64,000 nucleotides of DNA from Lachnospiraceae bacterium (GCA_017623295.1 JAGAPK010000006.1:1-64000); one strand, 5' to 3'. Counted from the first letter of the stretch, positions 44,435 through 53,544 are shown. Translations and numbers: made by a program. The notes: generated from the letters alone by a model not told the origin.

Positions 44435-44479
44435 TGTAAAAACTCCTTGTATCTATGCTTGTTTTTCGCATCTTTTTCC

Positions 44480-44508
44480 AGTTTACAAGGCAAATGGGAA
44501 TGTGTCAA
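44480..44508 (-). promoter_or_regulatory. Putative promoter of the ABC-F gene
   Basis: On the - strand TTGACA (complement of 44503-44508), 17-bp spacer, TAAACT (complement of 44480-44485). Divergent from the rex promoter. Confidence 0.45.
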
Positions 44509-44515
44509 ATGGAAC

Positions 44516-44577
44516 TGTCAATTCATTGACATAATTTTAACATTTCGATATAATAAAAAAGTGTTAATGCATTATAG
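44516..44577 (+). promoter_or_regulatory. rex promoter with palindrome and Rex-box-like site
   Basis: A fully consensus promoter: TTGACA (44526-44531), 17-bp spacer, TATAAT (44549-44554). A perfect palindrome TGTCAATTCATTGACA (44516-44531) covers the -35 box. Near the transcription start, TGTTAA-TGCA-TTATAG (44562-44577) matches the left half and part of the right half of the Rex consensus TTGTTAA-N4-TTAACAA, suggesting autoregulation. Confidence 0.65.
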
Positions 44578-44595
44578 AAACAGGAGGCAGCATCA

Positions 44596-45228
44596 GTGGA
44601 AGAGAAAGAAATTTCACAGGCTGTTATTAGCCGTTTGCCGAGATATTTCAGATATCTTGGTGATCTGAAGGATGAAGGAATAGAGAGAGTATCCTCACAG
44701 GAATTAAGTGATATTATGAAGGTAACAGCATCCCAGATTCGTCAGGACCTTAACAATTTTGGTGGTTTTGGACAGCAGGGATATGGCTATAATGTCGGAT
44801 ATCTGTATGAAGAAATTGGTAAAATACTGGGGTTGGATAAAGAGCATAACCTGATTATTGTTGGTGCAGGTCACTTAGGCCAGGCACTTGTGAATTATAT
44901 GAATTTTGAACGAAGAGGTTTCATTTTCCGAGGTGTGTTTGACTGTAACCCGGAAATTCACGGCATGAAGATTCGTGGAATTGAAGTGCAGCCGATGGAG
45001 AATATGGAAGTCTTTGTGAAAGAAAATAATATTGATATTGCAGTTCTTACCATACCCAAAAGTGGTGCGGTTGCGGTAGCAGAGCAGCTTGTAGCGTATG
45101 GAATCAAAGCAATCTGGAATTTTGCACATGTGGATTTAAATGTACCAAAAGAAATTCAGGTAGAAAATGTACATTTGTCAGATAGTTTGATGAAGTTGTC
45201 TTATAACCTTGCTTCCCGTGATAACTAA
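44596..45228 (+). CDS. rex: Redox-sensing transcriptional repressor Rex
   Basis: 210 residues starting at GTG 44596, with AGGAGG 8 nt upstream. Winged-helix DNA-binding domain (about 1-80; 'SRLPRYFRYLGDLK', 'SQIRQDLNNFGGFGQQGYGY') and a Rossmann NAD(H)-binding domain ('LIIVGAGHLGQALVNY', about 86-101) with a C-terminal swapped helix. Rex leaves DNA when NADH/NAD+ rises, releasing fermentation and electron-transfer genes. Likely controls itself through the site just upstream. Confidence 0.97.
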   Translation: MEEKEISQAVISRLPRYFRYLGDLKDEGIERVSSQELSDIMKVTASQIRQDLNNFGGFGQQGYGYNVGYLYEEIGKILGLDKEHNLIIVGAGHLGQALVNYMNFERRGFIFRGVFDCNPEIHGMKIRGIEVQPMENMEVFVKENNIDIAVLTIPKSGAVAVAEQLVAYGIKAIWNFAHVDLNVPKEIQVENVHLSDSLMKLSYNLASRDN

Positions 45229-45293
45229 CGAAATAGCTATATTGGAAAAGTACGGAAGATAGAGGCGATAGGAAAAGGGGAGAAGGATTTCAT

Positions 45294-45971
45294 ATGGCAA
45301 AAAGGGATGAGGTTTTTCAAAGAGCGTTAGCGGATAAAAAGATTCCGCTTTTAACATTAGATAATAAGTGGCATCAGCTTTTTACACAGGCAGATATAAC
45401 GGTCGAAATCCATATGCTGGAAAGCAAGTTGAATGATCTTGTGAAGCGACAAAGCAAGGCGAATACTGAATCGAAGGATATTAAAAAGATTAAGAAAAAG
45501 CTGATGGAAGAAATTGTGCTTTTAGCAGATGAACTTGTGAAAAATCCGGATAGCAAGAAGCTGTCAAAGGATATGGATGAGCATAAGCGATTAGTGAATG
45601 AATGCAATGAAAAGCTGGATGCCTATGAACAGGAACTTTTAGAACTTCCAAGAGAAATTGACAAGACGAACAGAGCTTTGATGCTTGCATCGATGGATGC
45701 GTGTTACAAAAAGATACATAATAATACCAGAGAAATTGAAACAATTTCAAATTGGATTGAACAGGTACGCCGGGAATTAAAGAAAAAAATGGTGCGTAAA
45801 CAGGAAGCAGAAGCAATGAACAATGAACTTTATTCCTATATGCACGATATTTTTGGAGCGGATGTAATAGAAATTTTTGATATGAAGTATCAGCAGACTG
45901 ATAGCAAGAAGCCGAATATCAAAAAAGAATCGAAGAAAAAGAAAAAAGACGAAGGTGCGCCGGAATCATAA
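45294..45971 (+). CDS. Coiled-coil cytosolic protein of unknown function
   Basis: 225 residues, not recognised. Almost entirely helical with long coiled-coil stretches (about 35-85, 90-125, 150-180) rich in Lys, Glu and Leu. It ends in a lysine-rich tail 'KKESKKKKKDEGAPES'. No signal peptide, membrane helix or catalytic motif is visible. It lies between rex and the NAD(P)HX repair gene with short gaps and no terminator, so it may share their transcript. GGGGAGAAGGA supports the start. Confidence 0.8.
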   Translation: MAKRDEVFQRALADKKIPLLTLDNKWHQLFTQADITVEIHMLESKLNDLVKRQSKANTESKDIKKIKKKLMEEIVLLADELVKNPDSKKLSKDMDEHKRLVNECNEKLDAYEQELLELPREIDKTNRALMLASMDACYKKIHNNTREIETISNWIEQVRRELKKKMVRKQEAEAMNNELYSYMHDIFGADVIEIFDMKYQQTDSKKPNIKKESKKKKKDEGAPES

Positions 45972-46002
45972 GGATTTTGGTGCACTTTTTTAGGAGTGAA
46001 GA

Positions 46003-47589
46003 ATGGAATACCTTGTATCGCAGGCTGAAATGAAGCAATATGATAAAAATACAATAGAATATTATAAAGTGCCGTCTGTTGTTTTGATGGAGCGGGCTGC
46101 ACTGGTAACCGTAGAAGCGATTCGGAAAGAAAAAGGCGATGGTAATTTCAGAGTTTTGGTAGTTTCCGGATGCGGAAATAATGGCGGTGACGGTTTGGCT
46201 GTCGGAAGGCTTTTCATGCTGCAGGGATGCAAAGTAGAGTTTGTTTTGCTTGGAAAAGAGGAGAAATGCAGCGAAGAAACAGCTTTACAACTTGCAATTG
46301 TGAAGCAGTATGGCAATGAGATTTATGACAGAATTCCGGAAGCTGAATATGATATAGTAATCGATGCCATATTCGGAATCGGTTTATCCAGAGCGGTAGA
46401 GGGGATTTTCAAAGAAGCGATTGGAGAAATCAATCGAAAAAATACTTATGTCTGTGCAGTGGATATCCCGTCCGGTATACATGGCGATTCCGGTCAGGTA
46501 ATGGGATGTGCTGTGCAAGCAGATTTGACTGTTACTTACGGTTTTCGCAAATTGGGGCATTGTTTTTACCCGGGAGCGACTTATTGTGGTAAAATCATAT
46601 GCGGGCAGATGGGAATTGATGATAAAAGTTTTCTGGGACAGATGCCATTTTATTACACATATACCGGTTTGGCAGATGTAAAGCTGCCGGTTCGAAAAGC
46701 CGATGGAAATAAAGGCACTTTTGGCAAGGTATTGGTAGTTGCCGGAAATGAAACGATGTGTGGTGCGGCACTGATGGCGGCTAAAAGTGTTTTCCGAGTG
46801 GGCGCGGGGATGGTAAGGGTTGTAACATCTGCGGCAAACCGGGAGCTTTTGCAACAGGCGTTGCCGGAGGCTATGATTACCGCTTATGATAATTTCTGTT
46901 TGAAAAAGACAGAAACGGAAGAAATGTGTGATATTGAAAAAGTTACTGAGAAGTTTGAAGCGGAATTTGAAAAAGCACTTAACTGGGCAGATTGTATTTT
47001 GATTGGTCCGGGTATCGGAACCGGTCCGATAGCAAAATGGTTATTGCATTCTTGCTTGCAAAAGAGTACACTTCCTATGGTAATGGATGCCGATGCATTG
47101 AATCTGTTGGCGGAAGAATCAGAAGCAATAGATACTAATAATTGGCATTCTGCTACAACCGGAGAAAATTCGACGGATGGACGTAAAATCATTCTGACAC
47201 CTCATATGGGCGAGTTTGCCAGATTGTTTGGTTGCAGTGTTGCGGAAGCAAAAAAGAATTTGTTGCGTTATCCGAAACAGTTGGCCGATAAAACAGGATG
47301 CATTATAGTTTGTAAGGATGCCAGAACCGTTGTAGCGTTGCCGGATGAGGAAGAACAGTATATCAATACATCAGGAAATGCAGGCATGGCGACTGCCGGT
47401 TCCGGGGATGTATTGGCAGGAGTCATAACAGGACTTCTGGCACAAGGAATAGAAGTGAGTCAGGCAGCAATTAGTGGTGTATATCTGCATGGTCTGGCGG
47501 GGGACGAAGCGGCGGCGCGTTTGGGCGAGCGCAGTATGATGGCAACAGATATCATAGAACAGTTAACGGAATTATTAAGAAACGGGTGA
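46003..47589 (+). CDS. nnr: Bifunctional NAD(P)HX epimerase/dehydratase
   Basis: 528 residues. The N-terminal epimerase half (YjeF_N, about 1-215; 'VVSGCGNNGGDGLAVGRLF', 'DIVIDAIFGIGLSR', 'AVDIPSGIHGDSG') interconverts R- and S-NAD(P)HX. The C-terminal ribokinase-like half (YjeF_C, about 230-525; 'KGTFGKVLVVAGNETMCGAA', 'ILTPHMGEFARL', 'GNAGMATAGSGDVLAG') dehydrates S-NAD(P)HX with ADP. It repairs damaged nicotinamide cofactors. Directly followed by alr, as in many Firmicutes. An insert around 285-330 ('KKTETEEMCDIEKVTEKFE') is longer than usual. Confidence 0.96.
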   Translation: MEYLVSQAEMKQYDKNTIEYYKVPSVVLMERAALVTVEAIRKEKGDGNFRVLVVSGCGNNGGDGLAVGRLFMLQGCKVEFVLLGKEEKCSEETALQLAIVKQYGNEIYDRIPEAEYDIVIDAIFGIGLSRAVEGIFKEAIGEINRKNTYVCAVDIPSGIHGDSGQVMGCAVQADLTVTYGFRKLGHCFYPGATYCGKIICGQMGIDDKSFLGQMPFYYTYTGLADVKLPVRKADGNKGTFGKVLVVAGNETMCGAALMAAKSVFRVGAGMVRVVTSAANRELLQQALPEAMITAYDNFCLKKTETEEMCDIEKVTEKFEAEFEKALNWADCILIGPGIGTGPIAKWLLHSCLQKSTLPMVMDADALNLLAEESEAIDTNNWHSATTGENSTDGRKIILTPHMGEFARLFGCSVAEAKKNLLRYPKQLADKTGCIIVCKDARTVVALPDEEEQYINTSGNAGMATAGSGDVLAGVITGLLAQGIEVSQAAISGVYLHGLAGDEAAARLGERSMMATDIIEQLTELLRNG

Positions 47590-47595
47590 AAAGAA

Positions 47596-48786
47596 GTGTT
47601 AGATGTAAAAGAGAATTATAAGAGAGTATATGCAACGGTGAACCTGGATGCAATCCGTTACAATATGGAACAGATGAAAGGAAATATTGCACCGGAAACG
47701 AAAATAATGGGTGTCATTAAAACCGATGGCTATGGACATGGTGCAGTGCCCATTGGAAAAGAACTGGAGCAATTAGATTATGTATATGGTTATGCTACGG
47801 CAACGCCGGAGGAATCCTATATTTTGAGAGAAGCCGGACTTAAGAAACCGATTCTTATTTTGGGATATACTTTTCCCTATTGCTATGAAGAGTTGATTCG
47901 CAAGGAAATCAGACCGGCGGTATTTCGGGAAGATATGCTTGAAGAATTAGCAGCATGCGCTGATAAACTTGGCAAAAAAGTGAAGGTTCATATTAAAGTA
48001 GACACCGGAATGACAAGAGTCGGTATTATGCCGGATGAAAAGGGGCTTGCTTTTGTACGGAAGGCATTGTCCTATGATATGTTAGAGGTAGAAGGTATTT
48101 TTACACATTTTGCCAGAGCTGATGAAGTTGATAAAACTTCTGCAAATATGCAGTTTGACCGATTTGGTCAATTTGTAAAAAGGATAGAAACAGAATTAAA
48201 TTATAATATTCCGGTAAAGCATTGTTCCAATAGTGCCGGAATCATTGAAATGAAAGATGCAAATATGGATATAGTACGTGCCGGAATTACCTTGTATGGT
48301 TTATGGCCATCAGAGGAGGTAAGACAGGATATTATTTCTATTCAGCCAGCATTGGAATTAAAGAGTCATATTATTTATATCAAAGAGGTAGAAGCAGGCG
48401 TGCCTATCAGTTATGGCGGCACTTATGTAACAGAGAAAAAAATGCGTGTTGCAACCATTCCGGTAGGTTATGGTGACGGTTATCCGAGAGGTTTGTCAAA
48501 TAAAGGATACGTCCTGATTTGCGGAAAGAAAGCACCTATTCTTGGAAGAGTTTGTATGGATCAGTTTATGGTCAGCGTGGATGACATCCCGGAAGCAAAA
48601 GAAGGGGATGCGGTAACTCTGATTGGAAGAGATGGAGAACAAAGTATTTCTATGGAGCAGTTAGGGGAGCTGTCCGGCAGATTTAATTATGAACTGGCCT
48701 GCGATTTAGGCAGGAGAATTCCACGCGTTTATATCAAAAATAATCAGATAGTAAGTACCAAAGATTACTTCAAAGATTATCAATAA
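47596..48786 (+). CDS. alr: Alanine racemase
   Basis: 396 residues from a GTG start 6 nt after nnr. PLP-dependent interconversion of L- and D-alanine for peptidoglycan. The PLP lysine is K42 in 'GVIKTDGYGHG'; the second catalytic residue is the Tyr in 'ISYGGTYVTEKKMRVATIPV', followed by 'GYGDGYPRGLSNKG' and 'GRVCMDQFMVSVDD'. Cytoplasmic. Operon with nnr upstream and the MazF gene about 90 nt downstream, the order seen around alr-ndoA in Bacilli. Confidence 0.97.
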   Translation: MLDVKENYKRVYATVNLDAIRYNMEQMKGNIAPETKIMGVIKTDGYGHGAVPIGKELEQLDYVYGYATATPEESYILREAGLKKPILILGYTFPYCYEELIRKEIRPAVFREDMLEELAACADKLGKKVKVHIKVDTGMTRVGIMPDEKGLAFVRKALSYDMLEVEGIFTHFARADEVDKTSANMQFDRFGQFVKRIETELNYNIPVKHCSNSAGIIEMKDANMDIVRAGITLYGLWPSEEVRQDIISIQPALELKSHIIYIKEVEAGVPISYGGTYVTEKKMRVATIPVGYGDGYPRGLSNKGYVLICGKKAPILGRVCMDQFMVSVDDIPEAKEGDAVTLIGRDGEQSISMEQLGELSGRFNYELACDLGRRIPRVYIKNNQIVSTKDYFKDYQ

Positions 48787-48879
48787 TTTTGCATATATTT
48801 TATGCGTATACCTTCAGAGAAATTGGCAATACTATTGCTGTCAGTTAGATTGCTAGATTGATTGAAGGAAGTGTGAGAT

Positions 48880-49221
48880 ATGAAACGAGGAGATATTTAT
48901 TATGCTGATTTAAGACCTGTTATCGGTTCGGAACAGGGCGGTGTAAGACCGGTTTTGATTATTCAGAACGATATTGGAAATAAACATAGTCCGACTGTAA
49001 TATGTGCAGCAATTACATCGAAAATGAATAAGGCAAAATTGCCGACGCATATTGAATTGAATGCAAGTAAATATGATATGGTAAAGGATTCTGTTATTCT
49101 ATTGGAACAGCTTCGAACGATTGATAAGAAGCGTTTGAAAGACAGAGTTTGTCATCTGGACAATGAAATTATGAAAGAAGTTAACACAGGTTTGATGGTC
49201 AGTCTTGAACTTGGTACATAA
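48880..49221 (+). CDS. ndoA: MazF/EndoA-type mRNA interferase, no adjacent antitoxin
   Basis: 113 residues, full-length. Motifs '[20 protein letters not shown]' with catalytic Arg in '[12 protein letters not shown]', '[10 protein letters not shown]' and '[17 protein letters not shown]' define the PemK/MazF family and are close to B. subtilis EndoA, which cleaves U^ACAU-type sites in RNA. In Bacillus the antitoxin gene ndoAI lies between alr and ndoA. Here the 93-nt gap holds only a small inverted repeat (48791-48805) and a ribosome binding site (GAAGGAAG). An orphan toxin or a distant antitoxin is implied. Confidence 0.93.
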   Translation: MKRGDIYYADLRPVIGSEQGGVRPVLIIQNDIGNKHSPTVICAAITSKMNKAKLPTHIELNASKYDMVKDSVILLEQLRTIDKKRLKDRVCHLDNEIMKEVNTGLMVSLELGT

Positions 49222-49269
49222 GAATTGTACGGGAATACTGACGAGAAAGGAAGAGAGGTAAAATTTTAT

Positions 49270-50673
49270 ATGGAAGACAGTGGCGCGAGTGGCAGTATTA
49301 TAGTATTGTTTCTGGTACTTTTGATTGTGGAGATGATGTTTTATGGATTCAGCTCAGCAATGCAGAATCTGCGAAACAACGAGCAGGAAGATGATGAAAA
49401 AGAACCGGATAAAAAGACACTCAGATTACAGTATTTTAAAGAATATCCGGCCAGATATACGAACGCAATCCAGCTTGGACTTGTAACGATTAACATGCTG
49501 TTGGGGGCATTCTATCTGTATCGGTTGAACGCTTGTTTCAGAAATAATGTTCAGCTATTAGCGACGGAATATGTGGGCAGATTAGAGGCGTGGCAGATTC
49601 AGTGCGTTTCCGTGCTGAGTGCGATTGTAGTTACCATCTGCCTGTTATACATAGTGCTAACCTTTGGTGTATTGATTCCAAAGAAGGCCGCATCCAGATA
49701 CCCGGAGAAATGGGTTTCCTTTTTTATTAGTCCGATTTATTATTTTGTACGGATTGTGGCACCTTTTACTATTTTTATATCGATTTCCGCCAAAAAGGTT
49801 TTGTCGGTGTTTGGTATTAAAGGGTTAGACGAAGCAGCAGATGTTACAGAAGAAGAAATTTTATCCATGATTAATGTAGGACATGAGCAGGGTGTCTTAT
49901 TGGCAAGTGAAGCAGAAATGCTTACTAATATTTTTGAATATGGTGAAAAAGAAGCCAAGGATGTCATGGTGAATCGTAACAATATGATTGCCATTGACTG
50001 TAATGTGACATTGAAGGAAGCAGCAGAATTTGTAATAGGCGAGCATAACAGCCGATTTCCGGTGTATGACGGCACAATTGACCATATTGTAGGTATTCTG
50101 CATCTGAAAGATGTTATGCGCATGCAGATGAATGAGAAAATGCTTGGCAAACCAATCGGTAAGGTCAGAGGACTTCTGCGTGAACCGTTGTTTATTACAG
50201 AGACCAAGAAACTAAACGACCTGTTGAAAAAAATGCAGGCTGAAAAAATTCAGATGGCAATTGTAATTGATGAATATGGTCAGACTGCCGGACTTCTTGC
50301 GTTGGAAGATATTCTGGAAGAAATCGTAGGTAATATTCAGGACGAATATGATGAAGAAGAAAGTTATATCAAAGAAAACGGACAGAATGAGTATATTATC
50401 GATGGTATGATGCCGTTAGATGAATTAGAAGAAAAACTTGGTATTTCATTAGAAGAGGAAAATTTTGATACGGTTAATGGTTTCGTAATTTCCAGACTGG
50501 AGCATATTCCGGAAGATGGCGAAGAATTTGAATTCAAGTGTCAGGGCTACCTGTTCCGTATGCTGGAAGCAAAAGATAGAATGGTGCAGAGCGTGATGGC
50601 TTCCAAGATTATTGAGCCGGAAGCAGGCGAAGAAAAAAATGAGCTGATAGTTGAAGAAGTAGAAGAAAAATGA
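49270..50673 (+). CDS. CNNM/CorC-family protein (DUF21, CBS pair, CorC_HlyC)
   Basis: 467 residues from ATG 49270 (AGGAAGAGAGG upstream); a TTG at 49225 was rejected. DUF21 transmembrane domain with about four helices (about 10-30, 70-95, 115-140, 155-180), a CBS pair (about 215-340; 'DVMVNRNNMIAIDCNVTLKE', 'HIVGILHLKDVMR', 'AIVIDEYGQTAGLLALEDIL') and a CorC_HlyC domain at the C-terminus ('DTVNGFVISRLEHIPEDGEE'). Often called 'hemolysin'; members are linked to Mg2+ or Co2+ efflux. Four nt gap-free neighbourhood with mazF suggests co-transcription. Confidence 0.93.
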   Translation: MEDSGASGSIIVLFLVLLIVEMMFYGFSSAMQNLRNNEQEDDEKEPDKKTLRLQYFKEYPARYTNAIQLGLVTINMLLGAFYLYRLNACFRNNVQLLATEYVGRLEAWQIQCVSVLSAIVVTICLLYIVLTFGVLIPKKAASRYPEKWVSFFISPIYYFVRIVAPFTIFISISAKKVLSVFGIKGLDEAADVTEEEILSMINVGHEQGVLLASEAEMLTNIFEYGEKEAKDVMVNRNNMIAIDCNVTLKEAAEFVIGEHNSRFPVYDGTIDHIVGILHLKDVMRMQMNEKMLGKPIGKVRGLLREPLFITETKKLNDLLKKMQAEKIQMAIVIDEYGQTAGLLALEDILEEIVGNIQDEYDEEESYIKENGQNEYIIDGMMPLDELEEKLGISLEEENFDTVNGFVISRLEHIPEDGEEFEFKCQGYLFRMLEAKDRMVQSVMASKIIEPEAGEEKNELIVEEVEEK

Positions 50674-50734
50674 TAAGATAACATATTATGGGCTTATTTT
50701 GGTAAGTAGATAAAGAACAAAGGAGAGAATAAAA

Positions 50735-51463
50735 ATGTCAGGACATTCAAAATTTGCGAATATTAAACATAAGAAAGAGAAAAACGATGCTGCAAAAGGT
50801 AAGATTTTTACTATTATCGGTAGAGAAATTGCGGTAGCCGTTAAAGAAGGCGGTCCAGACCCTAATAATAACTTTAAACTGGCACAGGTAATTGCAAAAG
50901 CAAAAGCAAACAACATGCCAAATGACACTATTGAAAGAGGTATCAAAAAAGCAGCCGGTGATAATGGTAACGTAAATTATAAATATGTTACTTATGAAGG
51001 ATATGGACCAAATGGTATTGCTATCATTGTAGATGCTTTGACAGATAATACCAATAGAACAGCAGCAAATGTTAGAAGTGCTTTTACAAAAGGACAGGGA
51101 AGCATTGGCACACAGGGCTGTGTATCCTTTATGTTCGACAAAAAAGGTCTTATCATTGTGGATAAAGAAGAATGTGATATGGAAGCTGATGATCTGATGA
51201 TGACTGCACTGGATGCGGGAGCAGAAGATTTCTCTGAAGAAGAAGACAGCTTTGAAATTTATACAGCTCCGGAGGATTGGGAAGCAGTTAACAATGCTTT
51301 GAATGAAGCAGGTGTTACTATGGTATCTTCCGAAGTAACAATGATTCCGCAGAACTGGGTGGAATTAACGGACGAAACTGCAATCAAGAACCTGCAGAGA
51401 ACATTGGATTTATTAGAAGAAGATGATGATGTTCAGGCAGTATACCATAACTGGGATGAATAA
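50735..51463 (+). CDS. yebC: YebC/PmpR-family regulator or translation factor
   Basis: 242 residues, the usual length. Starts 'MSGHSKFANIKHKKEKNDAA' (canonical 'MAGHSKWANIKHRK'), followed by 'FTIIGREIAVAVKEGGPDP', 'NNMPNDTIERGIKKAAG' and the long middle domain. Classically a DNA-binding regulator; recent work on the family links it to relief of ribosome stalling at prolines. AAAGGAGAG lies before the ATG. Confidence 0.96.
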   Translation: MSGHSKFANIKHKKEKNDAAKGKIFTIIGREIAVAVKEGGPDPNNNFKLAQVIAKAKANNMPNDTIERGIKKAAGDNGNVNYKYVTYEGYGPNGIAIIVDALTDNTNRTAANVRSAFTKGQGSIGTQGCVSFMFDKKGLIIVDKEECDMEADDLMMTALDAGAEDFSEEEDSFEIYTAPEDWEAVNNALNEAGVTMVSSEVTMIPQNWVELTDETAIKNLQRTLDLLEEDDDVQAVYHNWDE

Positions 51464-51466
51464 AAT

Positions 51467-52261
51467 ATGAGTAAAATTGATTTGGAAGCAGTGGCAGCAC
51501 TGTTAGATCAGGAAGAACTAAGAGTTAAGGAGTTTGGCAGAGACACTTATGCCGATTCTTTTGAAACATTTCTGGAAGACAATAAAGAATTGTGGGATAG
51601 TTTTCGAAGACTTTTTCAGGAAGAAAACAATGATGAAGAAACGGAGAAAGCGGTTGCAGATGCTTTGGTGCAGAGAGCACAGAAAATGATTGAAGCACAG
51701 GAAAAACGTGTAAAAAAAGAACAAAAGCAGCTGAATATTAATCTTTATGTAGTGTCTTATGTTCTTCCGGCAATCATAGAATGTCAGGGTTATCAGAAGA
51801 AGGACAGCAATGCTTGTAAAATGGCTGATGCAATTTGCCAGGCGTGGAAAGTAGCTTTTCCTAAATATGCAATCCAATATGCAGATTTCGCATCCATTCA
51901 GAGTGGTTTTAAGCAGAAATTATGTTATGTTACAACAGCAGTTTGTAAGGCACTTCATAAGCCACAGAATTGCCCGGAACTGATTGCACTGAAGAAGTAC
52001 AGAGATGAATATTTGTTGCATCAGGAAGGCGGCGAACAGGTTGTCCGGGAATATTATAACATTGCGCCGACAATCGTAAAGCGTATTGATAAGGATAGTG
52101 CATCAGAAGAGAAATATCAGTATCTTTGGGAGCATTATCTGAAATTCTGCGTTGCTATGATTGAGGCGGGACAGTTTGAAGAATGTAGAGAGAAATACGA
52201 AGAAATGGTAGAGGAATTGCGTAAGCAGTATATCATTACCAATCGTAAGGAGAATGTGTGA
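51467..52261 (+). CDS. CFI-box-type C-terminal domain protein
   Basis: 264 residues. The segment starting at C153, 'CYVTTAVCKAL', followed by 'CPELIALKKYRDEYLL' and 'VVREYYNIAPTIVKRI', matches the CFI-box C-terminal module (C-F/Y-I/V-A/T-T-A, then 'LRxFRDExLL' and 'YYxxSPxxA'). This module is found at the ends of many bacterial proteins of unknown role. The N-terminal 100 residues are acidic and helical with a charged coiled coil ('QKMIEAQEKRVKKEQKQL'). The gene starts 3 nt after yebC, and its stop shares one base with the metY start, so all three are coupled. No function can be assigned. Confidence 0.7.
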   Translation: MSKIDLEAVAALLDQEELRVKEFGRDTYADSFETFLEDNKELWDSFRRLFQEENNDEETEKAVADALVQRAQKMIEAQEKRVKKEQKQLNINLYVVSYVLPAIIECQGYQKKDSNACKMADAICQAWKVAFPKYAIQYADFASIQSGFKQKLCYVTTAVCKALHKPQNCPELIALKKYRDEYLLHQEGGEQVVREYYNIAPTIVKRIDKDSASEEKYQYLWEHYLKFCVAMIEAGQFEECREKYEEMVEELRKQYIITNRKENV

Positions 52262-53544
52262 TGAATAAGCAGTATGAAAAAGAAACAATATGTATCCAGT
52301 CCGGCTGGAAACCGAAAAACGGAGAACCTCGTGTTCTGCCGATTTATCAGAGCACAACTTTTAAATATGAGACATCAGAGCAAATGGGAAGATTGTTTGA
52401 TTTGGAAGAAAGCGGATATTTTTATACCAGATTACAGAATCCTACCAATGACTGTGTTGCGGCTAAAATTTGTGAATTAGAAGGTGGTGTGGCAGCAATG
52501 CTTACATCTTCCGGACAGGCTGCAACTTACTATGCAGTATTTAATATTTGTGAAGCAGGGGACCATGTAGTCATGTCCTCTACTGTATATGGTGGCACAT
52601 TCAACCTTCTGACCTGTACGATGAAGAAAATGGGAATTGAGTGTACTGTTGTTGATCCGGATGCGAGCGAAGAAGAGTTAAGCAAGGCATTTCAGGATAA
52701 TACAAAATGTGTATTTGCAGAGACAATCGCTAATCCGGCATTGGTTGTGTTAGATATTGAAAAATTTGCAAGATTGGCACACAATCATCAAGTGCCGCTT
52801 ATTGTAGATAATACATTTGCTACTCCGATTAATTGCAATCCTTTTAAATGGGGAGCGGATATTGTTACCCATTCCACAACAAAATATATGGATGGACATG
52901 CAATGTCAGTGGGTGGATGCATCGTGGATTCCGGTAACTTTGACTGGGCAAAATATCCCGAGAAATTCCCGGGGCTTTGTACACCGGATGAATCTTATCA
53001 TGGAATTACATATACTGAGAAATTCGGTAAAGCAGCTTATATTACCAAAGCAACAAGCCAGTTAATGCGTGACTTGGGCTCTATCCAGTCACCTCAGAAT
53101 GCATTTTTATTAAATGTTGGTCTTGAAACTTTACCGCTTCGTATGGAAAGACATTGTTACAATGCTCAGACAGTAGCAGAATATCTTGAGAAGCATGAAA
53201 AAGTAGCATGGGTAAATTATCCGGGATTAAAGAGCAATAAATACTATGATTTAGCTCAGAAATATATGCCAAAAGGAACTTGCGGTGTTATTTCTTTTGG
53301 ATTGAAGGGCGGCAGAGCTGCAGCTTCTGCAATGATGGATAAATTACAGCTCGCGGCGATTGTTACACATGTGGCAGATGCCAGAACCTGTGTACTTCAT
53401 CCGGCAAGCCATACACATAGACAGATGAATGATGAACAGTTAGTAGAAGCTGGTGTTGCACCGGATTTAATTCGTTTGTCTGTTGGTATTGAACATGTAA
53501 ACGATATCATTGCTGATTTGGAGCAGGCACTGAGCCAGATTTAG
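52261..53544 (+). CDS. metY: O-acetylhomoserine sulfhydrylase (MetY-type PLP enzyme)
   Basis: 427 residues from ATG 52261, which has AAGGAGA upstream and overlaps the previous stop by one base. Cys/Met-metabolism PLP family: N-terminal 'ETICIQSGWKP' and 'YFYTRLQNPTND', 'MLTSSGQAATYYAVFNI', and the PLP lysine K208 in 'HSTTKYMDGH'. The length and the 'GLETLPLRMERHCYNA' region favour O-acetylhomoserine aminocarboxypropyltransferase, which makes homocysteine (or methionine) from O-acetyl-homoserine and sulfide. Cystathionine gamma-synthase/lyase is less likely. No SAM riboswitch precedes it. Confidence 0.93.
   Translation: MNKQYEKETICIQSGWKPKNGEPRVLPIYQSTTFKYETSEQMGRLFDLEESGYFYTRLQNPTNDCVAAKICELEGGVAAMLTSSGQAATYYAVFNICEAGDHVVMSSTVYGGTFNLLTCTMKKMGIECTVVDPDASEEELSKAFQDNTKCVFAETIANPALVVLDIEKFARLAHNHQVPLIVDNTFATPINCNPFKWGADIVTHSTTKYMDGHAMSVGGCIVDSGNFDWAKYPEKFPGLCTPDESYHGITYTEKFGKAAYITKATSQLMRDLGSIQSPQNAFLLNVGLETLPLRMERHCYNAQTVAEYLEKHEKVAWVNYPGLKSNKYYDLAQKYMPKGTCGVISFGLKGGRAAASAMMDKLQLAAIVTHVADARTCVLHPASHTHRQMNDEQLVEAGVAPDLIRLSVGIEHVNDIIADLEQALSQI

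Noticed and set aside
48787-48879. Small antitoxin gene between alr and mazF
   Set aside because: The gap is 93 nt, with no open frame with a start and ribosome binding site long enough for a MazE-like protein.
52100-52260. Possible SAM riboswitch for metY
   Set aside because: The upstream region is coding sequence of the CFI-box gene, and the start overlaps its stop.
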